A DNA stretch of 28,706 nt, taken from NCBI GenBank assembly GCA_000697335.1, contig JNEM01016371.1, positions 1 to 28,706 on the forward strand, read 5' to 3'. Positions 10,641 through 21,955 of the stretch are shown here, piece after piece. Origin of the DNA: Conidiobolus incongruus B7586. Taxonomy: Eukaryota; Entomophthoromycota; Entomophthoromycetes; Entomophthorales; Conidiobolaceae. Made by a program: the position numbers and the translations under genes. The notes under the pieces were generated by a model that was not told the origin of the DNA, searched no databases, and saw only the letters and a program-made list of their open reading frames with translations. Position 1 is the stretch's first letter, and the number at the start of each line of letters is the position of its first letter.

Positions 10641-11692
10641 TTACTAGTTAAAAAGACTTGAAATCATCCAACAAATGGATCAAAATAAATTTGATCTCAT
10701 TTAATATCATCAGGGATGATAATATTTCGAAGCTTTTTGCTATAACAAGATATTATTTTTCCCATTTTAGGTATTTTAATCATATATAATAATTAATGTG
10801 TAAATAATGACAGATTTATGAGCTCAATATAAATATATACTTTTGTGGATTTGTCATTGAAAGAATTCTAAATATGAGCCAATCATTATTTATATTAAAT
10901 AACATTTCATTCTATAGATTCTTTTTGAATTAATTACTTGTATTTTTTCAATTTGATATAATACACACATTTTATCAAACATCGAATGCTTTAAATATTC
11001 CATTAAAGATTGAATAAATATAATTCGAGTAATGTATAAATAATTTTATCTTATGATATTCTATATTTGATATAATTGTCTAACAGTATAAATTTGAAAA
11101 AAATTAAACTATGTGTATATCTTATTATTTACAAAGCTGTTTTCACAATAATAAATGAAATGAAATTTTAAGAAAATATAAAAATAAGAATTTTCAAATT
11201 TAAATCTAATATTAAAACACTTTAAATATATTTTTAATAACATTGTATTTTCGAATATTAAAATAATTAATAACTAAATTTTGAAATAATTTTCTAATCA
11301 TCTAGCATAAACTGTCTCCTTATAAATATGTTGTTTATCTTAGTAAATTTATTTTTGAATGACACAATATATCAAATAATATACCTTGATTAAGAAATAA
11401 TTATTATGTTAAATGAAATTGTAAATTAATTTTCAAGGAATATTGAGATCTTATTGAACAAAATCCAAATTCCTAAAATGAGATTGATTTGAAAATACAA
11501 ATTGATTTTTATAATTTTTTTATTGTTAAATAAAATGTAAAATCAAGTAACTGAAAAATATCATTAATTAGAAAATACAATCTCACTAATGAAGATACAT
11601 ATGCTCATTACCATGTATCTATATTTAACAAGAAATAAAAGAATTAATCTATTGAACAAATTCACTATAAATTAATAGATAAGCAATATTTA

Positions 11693-13165
11693 TTAAGCTA
11701 AATTTTCGTTAAGCCAATTAGAAACAATATTAACTAAAACAGCTGGCTGATCAAAAGGAATATAGTGACCGGATTTGAATACCTTCAAGAAAGACAATTG
11801 TTTATAGGTAGTCAATTCACCGGCAGGATTAGGATTGGGGGTTGGATACCACAATTGTTTTTTCTGCTTATTAAATTGAGATTTATACTTCCAGTCTAAA
11901 TCTTTAGTCCAAGCTTGAACACCTTTCCAGTTGCATAAGTAGTCAGCATCACCAGCATAAATCAATACACGTATTTTTCTATCTAAAAGATAGCCAACAT
12001 CCTTATGGAATGAAATAGCAGTATCCCCAGTCATATCAAAATTCTCAAAAACGGAATTAGTACAGGCGGCCCACTTGAAATTAGAGACACCAATCTTTTC
12101 CTGAATATCTTGTCTATTTAAATAAGTTTCTAAATTACCAAACTTTGCATAGCATAAACCATCTTCAGATTCACAAGGACTTCTGACATCATATACATTC
12201 AATCCATTAGCACCAAGTGGATCAAGATATAATCCATTACAATAAGCAAAAGCTGCTCTACATGTTTCGGGTGATTTAAATTTTTGACAGTCTTGAAGCT
12301 TCTTTTCACAACTTGGCCAAGATCTACGCATCTCTTCACATTGAGATGGAGAAACAAGAGGATAGTAATCATTTTCACAAGCCATTTCAGGATAGTATTT
12401 AAATTGCACCAAGGGGTTGACAAGTCCATTGGAAATACCAACAGATTTCAAATTGATTTGATTCTTTTTGCTAGTTTTAACATTGTAATCGAGAATGTGT
12501 TTACCTAAATTAGGGATATAGTGACCAGCATATGATTCTCCAAAGATATGGAAATCGTTGGAGCGATATTGGTGGAAGTGGCTAAAGAATAATTTCAGAA
12601 AAGCAAGGACATCTTTACTAGCATCAGGTGTAGTAGTAACGTTTTTGGAGCCATAAGAGAAACCAGTGCCAACAGGTTGGTCAATAAAAAGGACATTGGC
12701 AAATTTGTTCCATGAGTTGGGGTTGGGTTGAACCTGATCTTGGCCTTTTTCAAGTAAGCAAGGTCCAACTTGGATAAATTGACCGTTCAATGAGGAACAT
12801 CCAGGACCTCCATTCACCCACATGACTACAGGATCGGACTGAGGATCTTGACGTGATTCAGCAAACCAGAAGTATAAATGCTTATCTTTAGATACATCCA
12901 AATATCCAGCATACTATCAAATCGATATCAATATAAGTTAATAGAGTTTTAGATTAATATCTACCTGAGTGATATTGTCACAATAGTTTTTAATAGCCTT
13001 GATTTTTAATTTTGAGGCATATAAATCATAAAGATCACTTTGATCGTAATAATTGGCTTGGTTTTGGCTTAAATCGTCATTGAAAGGATTAGCAGATACA
13101 AATTGCTGGGATAAGCTTGATAATAAGACCAAACTGTTTAAAGTGGTATAAACTCTGAACAGCAT
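11693..13165 (-). CDS. Secreted serine carboxypeptidase (peptidase S10), copy 3
   Basis: Two exons, complement(11693..12913, 12965..13165), give 473 residues. The 51-nt phase-0 intron 12914-12964 runs GTAGAT to ATAG. The start MLFRVYTTLN leads into a hydrophobic signal (SLVLLSSLSQQFVSA) with a likely cut near residue 25. YAGYLDVSKD begins at residue 68. The family motif WVNGGPGCSS is intact. The triad is Ser194 (GESYAGHY), Asp391 (GDADYLCNW) and His450 (SGHYIPFDQP). At least nine Cys are visible in the cap, as expected for disulfide-rich S10 enzymes. Relative to CPY, GDWM is replaced by GDTAI and the residue after the catalytic His is Tyr rather than Met, so S1' preference may differ. Exon 2 has exactly the same length as in copy 2, and two long tracts are identical to it. 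Confidence 0.94.
11805..11961. repeat. 157-bp tract identical to 7557-7713
   Basis: Partner of the shorter conversion-like tract in copy 2. Confidence 0.9.
12325..12724. repeat. 400-bp tract identical to 8077-8476
   Basis: Partner of the longer conversion-like tract in copy 2. Confidence 0.92.
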
Positions 13166-13205
13166 CTTAAGAGTTAAAATTATGGAAATTATATGTATAT
13201 ATACG

Positions 13206-13214
13206 AATTATATA
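13206..13214 (-). promoter_or_regulatory. TATA-like element upstream of carboxypeptidase copy 3
   Basis: TATATAATT on the minus strand, about 40-50 nt before the ATG at 13165. The match is weak because of the high A/T background. Confidence 0.25.
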
Positions 13215-16200
13215 AACGAATATAAACACGAAATATCAAGTTAAATATTGATTGGTACAAAAATGTGGCAATTTCCAAGTCTTGTGTACTGTTTATATTG
13301 AATTAATGGGGTTAAACCTGTCAAAAAAAACACAACAAAGTTTGATCAAGAATACCTTATTCTATATCGGAAGGTAATAGACTATTTATATAAGTTTGAT
13401 TGTAATATATATCCGGGACTTAATTTATACTCAGAAATTTAACAAAATTTTCAATTTGTATCATGTGATATTCTTGATTCAACATTAATAAAACCAGGTG
13501 TATGAATTAGGCTATTTATATGAAGTTCAAAATATATTTATAAATATTCTTCCCAAAATTACTCAAATCAGATTATATAGAGTATTAAAAACATTGTTTG
13601 TAACAATTCTGTAAATTTTGTTAATTTAATTAATCCGTACAATTTAATTTAATTAAGAGGTAGTACAACTTTAACATTTTTAAATACAAATGATGGATTA
13701 CAGCACATTTCAATATCATTAAGTATAATGAAGAATGTTAAATAACATGCTTATCATCATTTTTTGATTGATGTATTTAGTTAATTGGGGCTACAAAATT
13801 TCAGTGATAAGGATATGCGTAATAGAAATAATTTAGAACTGAAATAAGAGTTATCATAAATAAGGTTATTCGATTTTCGGAGTGATTATTATTAGTTCAT
13901 GAATACAGCATATGATGGATCAGCATAATTGTGTTAATTAATAATTTATCTTTAAATCTTGTTATAATATTAATGCGAAATTAATTAAGGTAATTTAAAT
14001 TTCATGGTTATTTTTCTATTTTGAAATATTTGAATTGAAATAACTATATTTGATTATCCAAAAGCCTTTTCAATATAATATATTATAATGGTATATGTAA
14101 TAGTTTTAAAATAATGAAATTTATTTTTAGATAGATTATATCAATCAATTTCAATAACCTATTTGAGGGTATATTTAAATCCACTTTTATGTGCAAAAAT
14201 AAGCTTATAGCAAGATTTATCAGTTGAACTTGTATACCATATTTACGCATTATCAATGAGAATATGTATACTTTATTCCGATATATTCGTATTACAAATT
14301 CTCTTATCTGTAAGAATTGAGATGTAAAATTTGAAAGATATTGTCTCATTTTAAGTCTTTTTTATAGTTTTTATAATACACCTATAGTTATAATTTATCA
14401 TTCCTTGATGGTATCAAGTAATATTCAAATTGAGTGGACTGCAAGTATTGATAAAACGTTATCTCTGAATTAATAGAAATTAATATTCAATCAATTCCAA
14501 GGTATATGAATATAATCAATTATGTTTTCAAATTATATCAATACAATTTAAACTTTTTCTCTCAACTGATATCATCGGGTAAAAAATAAAATTAAGAGTG
14601 ACTATTAAAAAAATTTTAAAATAAGATATTACCAACTATTCACGCGTTATCAAATACTAATATTATATTCAATATTTTGCCTAAAAACGATTTTATAGCT
14701 ATTATTATAATTATAATATTAACAATATATTTAGTATTTTTTTCTGTTGGTTTATACTCAAAGCCATTTTTTGTGTACTTTTCAATTTTGCCACTATAAA
14801 ATTTTGATAAATAAACCTAGTTTAGATAATTGTTTATATTGTTATTTCAATTTTAGAGATATAATTGATTTGAATGGAGATTAAAAAAAAATTTCCAACT
14901 ATTAGTTGAAAAAATTAATATAACATGAAAACACCATTTCATTGATAGCTCCCTTTATGGAAAATTTACACTTGAAAATCAATATTAAAATTTAGTGATT
15001 TCTTTATATAATTTATATATTTTAACGAATTAATTTTATATTTTAAATATATTTAGAACAAATAGTTATATTTCGAAAGATTGATAATAAAATAGATTTA
15101 TTACATTTTAAATTTCAAATTCATATAAGAATTAAAATTAAGTAATGGTAAAATTTTAAGATCAAAATTAAATAAAATTATCAATATATAATTTATAAAA
15201 ATTAATATACAATATAAAATAAATAAATTTTATTATTAATTATACTTTGCCATACTTTTAGCAAGCTTCTAACACTTAATATTAGTATTTTTATTAAAGA
15301 TTAAAACTTGATGTTTTATAAACTAATTTAATTTATATACAGTATTTTTTACAAACACAGTTTATAATTGCTTAAATCAATTATAATTATATAGGTTGTA
15401 ATCTAGTGAATATATTAGATAAGTTAACTTTTTCTAATTTTTTATAAACAATCTTTTATTATTTTAATTTTTATGTATTTTAAAATTATCATGTAAAATC
15501 ATAAGTATCTTTAATATAGGAGTATTAATTAAAAGCTGTTTTATTTAGGAAAATAATATAAAGCTTGTTATTAATTAATATAACTTGAATTACTAAGTAA
15601 GAAAACTATATAATATTACAATTTTTTATAACAAATTAACATTTACTTATAAATAGAAAATTTATTAATTAAAATTCAAATAGGTATTAATTTAATATTT
15701 TATTTTATATTCAAATAAAAAATTATAAAGAAAATTTAAGACTGATTAATAAAAATAATAATTTTATATATAAATCTTTGTTAAAGCTATATTTTTTATT
15801 TATAATTATTTTAATATTTTTTCTAAGCTTTTGTAAAATTATTAAATATTTAATATATATTTTTATTAACTAATAATTGTTTAAACTTTATATAATATAT
15901 TTATATAATTATTATTAAATTACTTAAGTATTTCTTTAAATGAATCAAAAAATCACTTTGATAAATATTTTTATTTTGATAATAAATAAAACAATTAATA
16001 TTGATCTTTTAAATTTTAATAAATTTTAAATAATATCCTTTATATTTTTAAAGTGATGAATCAAATAATAAATGGAAATTTTGAATGACATTACTTATAT
16101 AAGTTATTTACAAATTTTAAATGATTTTAAAGGGTATATAATTGAGCTTTAATAATACTAGGACGAAAAACTTTTGATAATTATTATTTGATTTAATTAT

Positions 16201-16637
16201 AATCAAATTCAACTTTAATTCTTTAAATAATATATTTTAATTAAAAAAATTGCCATTTATTTCCAAACTAATAATGATTAAATATCTAAATATCAATGAT
16301 AAATAATAGATTTCATTTAGTTAAATAATTTTAGGTATATTTATGATAATTTTATCAAATTCACTCTTTTAAAGTTAAATATCATTTTTCAATCTTATAT
16401 CCTTATTAGTTTGGCTATTATTTAATATTATGCTTCTGATATAAGTTTTTATTTATTCATCTAGCTATTATACCCTTTTATATTAACCTTTCTAAAGATT
16501 TTATATATTTATTATATAAAAATAACTTTTATTAAATTATTAAAATTTTTAATATAATTAACAAAAATATATTAATAACATATTATTAAAAATACCAAGT
16601 TCTAGAAAATTTCTATATTACTATATAATATAATATA

Positions 16638-16641
<4 letters not shown>

Positions 16642-16676
<35 letters not shown>
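16642..16676. repeat. (AT)n microsatellite
   Basis: About 17 perfect AT dinucleotides, the longest simple repeat in the window. Confidence 0.92.
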
Positions 16677-16677
<1 letters not shown>

Positions 16678-17251
16678 CTATTTATGATATTAAATTAAAT
16701 ATTTCAAAATATTTTACTATTTATAAGATTATAGAATATTTTAAAATAATATATTTCCTTTTTTAAAAAACTTTAAAATTTAAAAATTATAAGAATCAAT
16801 ATTATATTTATAATAAGTTTTATAATTAAAGATTGTTATTAGAAAAATATATATAATATGATTTAATAAATTATTTATTAGTCTTGATTTTTAATACATC
16901 AGGACTATATCTCTTAAAATTTACTATTGTAGCAGAATATTCAGAAAAAAACCTTCTTGTATCTTTATCACTTTTGGGTTTAAATAGTTGATTTAATGAA
17001 GGATATGGGGTTTGGTTAAAACCTAGCAAAGAGGACAAAGAGAACAAAGAGTATTGTTTAATTATAGACTGACAAAGCTAGCTTAAAATAGAAATGATAT
17101 TGGTTTAACTATCAAACTAGGATAAGAGGTTAATTTTGAAATACAACAATCAGAATAAATATATAGTATAAAAATTCTTCAATGTAATATTGGTATAATA
17201 AACAACAAAGATTTGGTTGTTTTAATTTTTTTGATTATTATACAAAATTTA

Positions 17252-17302
17252 ATGATGTATTTTGAATACATTTTGTATATATATATTCAATATACTCATC
17301 AT
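17252..17302. repeat. Imperfect inverted repeat (hairpin-forming)
   Basis: ATGATGTATTTTGAATA on the left pairs imperfectly with TATTCAATATACTCATCAT on the right, around an AT-rich centre. Weaker outer similarity may extend the arms to about 17211-17340. It could be a degenerate MITE-like element or a chance AT palindrome. Confidence 0.35.
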
Positions 17303-17784
17303 ATACAAACCAAACAATAATTTATTATCAAAATTAAAATAGTTTGATTTTAGCGTAATAATAATATAATTATATATTTTGATAAGGAATGATTTTTGAA
17401 TGAAAATATCAAATTAAAAATATGAAGCATATTCTTTCTTTGTTTATTGTTGCATACTAATAATGATTTAACAAACTGAAATACTTCTAAAGATGATTGA
17501 AACTGATAATACAAATACAAATGAATTGAACCAGATTATAAATAAATCAATCTATATAATTATATAGAAGTGATGAGTTTCCAAAGATCAATTTATATTT
17601 GTTCTTTTTTTGAATTGCAAATATGGAGAATTCTATGAATTATTAATAATTTATTAAGTACAATTAATTAATTGACAATATACAAATTATTAAGGCAATG
17701 ATATTTTTTTATTATTACTATTTATTTTGTCTGTAAAAGTTTAAAATATATATATCAAAACTAAAAAATATTGAAATTATTAAA

Positions 17785-19243
17785 TCATAAGTTTTTCTTA
17801 AGCCAATCGGTTATTAGATTTAATGTCAATTCTGGATGATCAAAAGGAACATAGTGGCCGGATTGATATACCTTTAAATATGAAAGCTCTTTATACTTTG
17901 TTAACTCGCCAGAAGCCTGTTCGTTGTTTTTAGAATACCACAATGTACTTGGTTGCTTATTAAATTCAGATTTAAATTTCCATTCTAAATCTTTAACCCA
18001 AGCTCGAACTCCCTTCCAGTTACATAAGTAATCAGCATCACCGGCATAAATTAACGCAGGAATTCCTCTATCCAATAGATAACTTACATCTTGATGAAAT
18101 GAGATAAGAGGATCACCGTTCAAACCAAAATTTTGGTTCACTGAATCGCTACATGCTGTCCAAGTAATATTAGGAACCCCGAGCATTTTCTGGATATCTT
18201 CCCTATTCAAATAATTAGCTAGGTGGCCAAATTCCCTATAGCAAAGACCATCATCCGATTCACACTTCTTTCGAATATCATACATGTTAACGCCAGTGGA
18301 ATCAACTGGCTCCACCAACGCTTTTTGACAATATAATCCAGCTGGTACACACGTTGCTACAGACTGAAACTTTTGGCAGACCTTAATCATTCTTTCACAT
18401 GTTGGCCACGAGTTTCGCATTTGCTCGCATTTAGAGGGAGGAACTAGCGGTTTGTAATCGTTTTCACAGGCCATTTCAGCAAGGTATTTCAACTGAATTA
18501 AAGGGTTAACTATACCATTTGAGATAGCAATAGATTTTAAATTGATAATATCCTTTCTATTTGTATTCATATTATAGTCATAAATATGTCTACCTAAATT
18601 TGGGATAAAATGTCCTGCATAGGATTCTCCAAATATGTGCAAATCAAGAGGACGATAATTTTCAAAATGTTTTAAAAATACATTTAAAAAGGTCAAAACA
18701 TCTTGACTCGCATTTGGCGTACTGGATACTTTTTTAGAGCCATATGAAAAACCAGTCCCAACAGGTTGATCAATAAATAGAATGTTTGCCACCTGATTCC
18801 ATGAATATGGATTAGGCTTAATGTCTGTTTGATTTAAATATAGCTGGCAGGGTCCGATTTCTGTAAAGAGACCGTTCATTGAAGAGCAACCAGGACCTCC
18901 ATTTAGCCATAAAATCAAAGGATCTATTTTGGGATTATTACGGGACTCGAAAAACCAAAAGAACAAGTGTTTGTCTTTAGATACATCTAAATAGCCCGCA
19001 TACTAATAAAACAATAGAGATATAAATTAATTGAATAATACCAGAATATATTCAATTTAATACCTGAGTTACATTATCACAATAATTTTTGACAGTTATA
19101 ATTTTTAATACTGAATCATTCTCACGATAATATTTCCATTCATTTTCACTTAAATCGTCATTAAACGAATTTCCAAATACTGTTTGACGCGATAAAGCGA
19201 TCAAGATATAAAAACTTGAATAATTTAAAATTTTAGAAAGCAT
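17785..19243 (-). CDS. Secreted serine carboxypeptidase (peptidase S10), copy 4
   Basis: Two exons, complement(17785..19002, 19064..19243), give 465 residues. The 61-nt phase-0 intron 19003-19063 runs GTATTA to TTAG. The ATG at 19243 is preferred to the in-frame one at 19267 because MLSKILNYSS then lines up with copy 3 and opens the signal peptide (FYILIALSRQTVFG). YAGYLDVSKD begins at residue 61. NGGPGCSS is intact. The triad is Ser187 (GESYAGHF), Asp384 (GDADYLCNW) and His443 (SGHYVPFDHP). It shares the NSFNDDLS-type leader and cap spacing with copies 2 and 3, but differs throughout with no long identical tract, so it is an older paralogue not caught in the recent conversion. It is the first gene of the array, head-to-head with the Zn2Cys6 regulator. 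The role is the same as for its paralogues: release of C-terminal residues from peptides, probably outside the cell. Confidence 0.93.
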
Positions 19244-21955
19244 TTTGATAGTTGATATAGTGTACAATATATGAATTTTATATTAGTTGAAATTTAAAAT
19301 TTAAAGGTTCTAAACTAAATTAATTTATTCATTTGCATTAATAGTTTCACCTTTTGGCTTGATTTTTAATCTTCAATTAAGTCAATTCAAATTAGTGGTA
19401 TTTTATTGTGGTACAAAATGACCAATTTGGTTAGTGTCAAATTTTTGGCATTAATCATTTATAAACGAGGAGGTTCATAGAAGTTATGAAAAGATTATGT
19501 TTTGGAAGATTAACAATTAGGTGAATATAGTTATAATTTTATCATTGTTTATACTTAAAAATAAATTAAATTTTAATATACCTTTATTGTTTATTGAATT
19601 TGGAAAATTTCAGTTGTTTTAAGATTTTATGAATTCTTTTGATTTAATATTCATAAGTATAGGTGATTTAATATAAATAATTGTGTTTCTGATTACATGC
19701 AAAATATCAGAATATCAATTATACATATATTTCTTTAATATAATTTTCCAACGTTATTCAATACTACTGTTTGTTGATCATGTTTTTCCAAGAACTAGTA
19801 TCCTCTCAAATAATATATTGTTTAATGGGGATATATATCCAAGTTCAGCTATATTCAAATAAATGAGCCACTTTGCCAAATAGTGCACCACTGAAAATTA
19901 CTTTCAATAAGTTGTTATTTTGGTATTATCAGATCACTATTTTTATTCATAATATGCTTCATAAGTCATGAAACAAGTTCAATAAGTATATATAATTACT
20001 AAAATGAGTTCATTATTATATTTAATATTGAATTCAACTTTGATTTTAAAATATGTATTTTGTAACAATAATTTATGATATGAATAATCATGGTTAACTA
20101 AATATAAGATCCTAGGTAAATTGTAATATAGTTAAATAATATATAATAATGCACAAACTTCTATTCAATAATTGTCATTTTTAATCCAAAGCGTGGACGT
20201 TGGTTAAATATATTAGTGTCGTTATAATTTTAGAATAATTATCACTAATATTCTAATATAAATTGTCATTATTTAATTATATGAATAATATATTTTCTAG
20301 AGATATATAGTTGAACTATTGCAAGTTAAAACCTTATTGGCAACTCTCTATAGACAAGCAATATAATATCAAATACCCCATTATTGATAAAACTCATAAT
20401 TCATCCCAATTGAAAAGTAATGTATTAACAAAAATCCAAGAATTAATTAAATAATTATAAAATAACACTTTATAACATATTAAAATATAATAATTTATAA
20501 TAATAATAATAATAGTAAAATAACTATAATCAACTTGGTTATTTTATCAGTATATATTAAATTTTTATTCACTATTTTTCAAAAATTTTAATTACCGAGA
20601 AACAAAATTTAATTTTGAAGATATATTCGAAATCAAATGAATTAAGCTAATTAATATTTTATCTAAAATATTTAGAATCGAAGATAGAGAAATACTCGTA
20701 ATATTTTTATGGTGTTTCAAGTTGACTCATTGTACTAAACCACAAAATTTCAATGCAAACCTTGAAATTTATCAGGGTAAAAACTCGCATTGATCCGGCA
20801 TGACAAGATCTGAAACTTGGTAGAATCAATCAAACTTTAAATTACATTAATTTAATATTATTTTTATATTAATATCCCTATAGGGTACTATTTGAATACA
20901 TTGTTAGTAATTTTTTAAATAAGTTATATATACTCAATAATGTATTAGATATACTTGTGTTTTTTATTGACATTAAAATTGTTTTGTGAATTTAAATTAT
21001 ATTTCTGAAATTACTGTTTAATATTATTAAAATAGCATATTGATTAAGAATAAAGTTTCAATTTAATTAATAAAATTTCTATGTTAAAGATATTCTTTAT
21101 TTCAGATATGTTTTTAAATAGTTGATTTATCAACCTATTTATTTTTAAAATTAAATTGAGAAACTTAATACCGGTTTATAGTTTCAATATTTATGATAAT
21201 AATTGTATAAATTTAATATTAGTTAATCTCCTGAAACCTTTTTATTCTAAAAAGATATGGTATTGGTAAGAGTGGTTGCTGGCGTAGTATTCAATCATAG
21301 TTTAAAATAATTATTATAGATAAAATGTTATTAATAATTATTGATTACAGTTAGTATGGATGAAAATAATTTTCTTAATTTCAATTTGACCTGATTGATG
21401 ATGAATTATCTGGGATTACAATTGAATTACTTAGATGCTTAATACTGAAGTGATTTCACCTTTATTCAACTTGAGATTATTAATGAGTTTAATCGTGTTG
21501 AATTTCTTGATCAATAATCAAAATACGCTATTCAGCTATTAAATTATGGCTAATAAAAAGATTTATTGGCATAAGAAAGAATAGAATTTATGCCATACTA
21601 GCAATATGATTATGTGATGAAACTTTATTACCTAATTCATTTAGTATTTGAGTTAATATTCAAACTAAATTTGATTAAATTTAATTTCAATTTAAATAAA
21701 ATTGAATTGGTTAAGATTATTAGTTTGCTTTTTTAAATTGTACATAGTTGTTTGCAATATTAACTACAATATTAAATTATATTTTTCTTATAATTGATAT
21801 TAGTCATCACTCTGTTTAACTCATATACCGCATCGAAATATTAATCTTACTATATTGTTCTGATATCTTCTGTTCTTTTAATATTTAACACAAGTTAGTA
21901 CTCGATACCTCCATTTGAAATTGTACCTCTTACGTTATTTTAGATTGTTCATATA
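19244..21955. other. Divergent intergenic region between copy 4 and the Zn2Cys6 regulator
   Basis: Must hold the promoters of both flanking genes, which point away from each other. It is A/T-rich with a TAA trinucleotide run near 20495-20514. Isolated CCGG sites occur near 20794 and 21171, but I see no paired CGG half-sites of the kind many Zn2Cys6 proteins bind. No open frame with protein character is visible. Confidence 0.5.
19274..19282 (-). promoter_or_regulatory. TATA-like element upstream of carboxypeptidase copy 4
   Basis: TATAAAATT on the minus strand, about 31-39 nt before the ATG at 19243, which is the best-placed TATA candidate in the array. Composition still makes chance occurrence likely. 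Confidence 0.3.

Larger units (their letters stand above)
8911..11692. other. Spacer with one GC-richer island, no gene seen
   Basis: Mostly A/T sequence between copies 2 and 3. It is interrupted by the island at 10306-10640, listed separately. A tRNA-like pair of motifs near 9288-9335 does not fold and is rejected. No protein-coding signal is visible. Confidence 0.5.
13166..17784. other. Long AT-rich spacer, no gene seen
   Basis: This is the longest gap in the array (4.6 kb) and includes the most A/T-extreme sequence of the window (about 14900-16900). A frame of 88 codons at 14083-14349 is hydrophobic A/T translation with no motif. Visible structures are an AT microsatellite at 16642-16676, a short AAAGAG/ACAAAGAG run at about 17029-17051, and an imperfect palindrome at 17252-17302. 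I see no decayed carboxypeptidase here. Confidence 0.55.

Noticed and set aside
14083-14349. 88-codon open frame on the minus strand
   Set aside because: Composition is what A/T-rich spacer gives by chance, with no motif, no signal peptide pattern and no paralogue in the window.
16500-16900. Possible replication origin or centromere-like AT block
   Set aside because: High A/T alone is common to all spacers here; no repeated element or consensus supports the idea.
19244-19267. Upstream in-frame ATG for carboxypeptidase copy 4
   Set aside because: Adds eight residues not seen in the paralogues, lies close to the likely transcription start, and the inner ATG starts the signal peptide.
20790-21175. 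CCGG sites as binding sites for the neighbouring Zn2Cys6 factor
   Set aside because: Isolated sites without paired half-sites at fixed spacing, and far from the copy 4 start.
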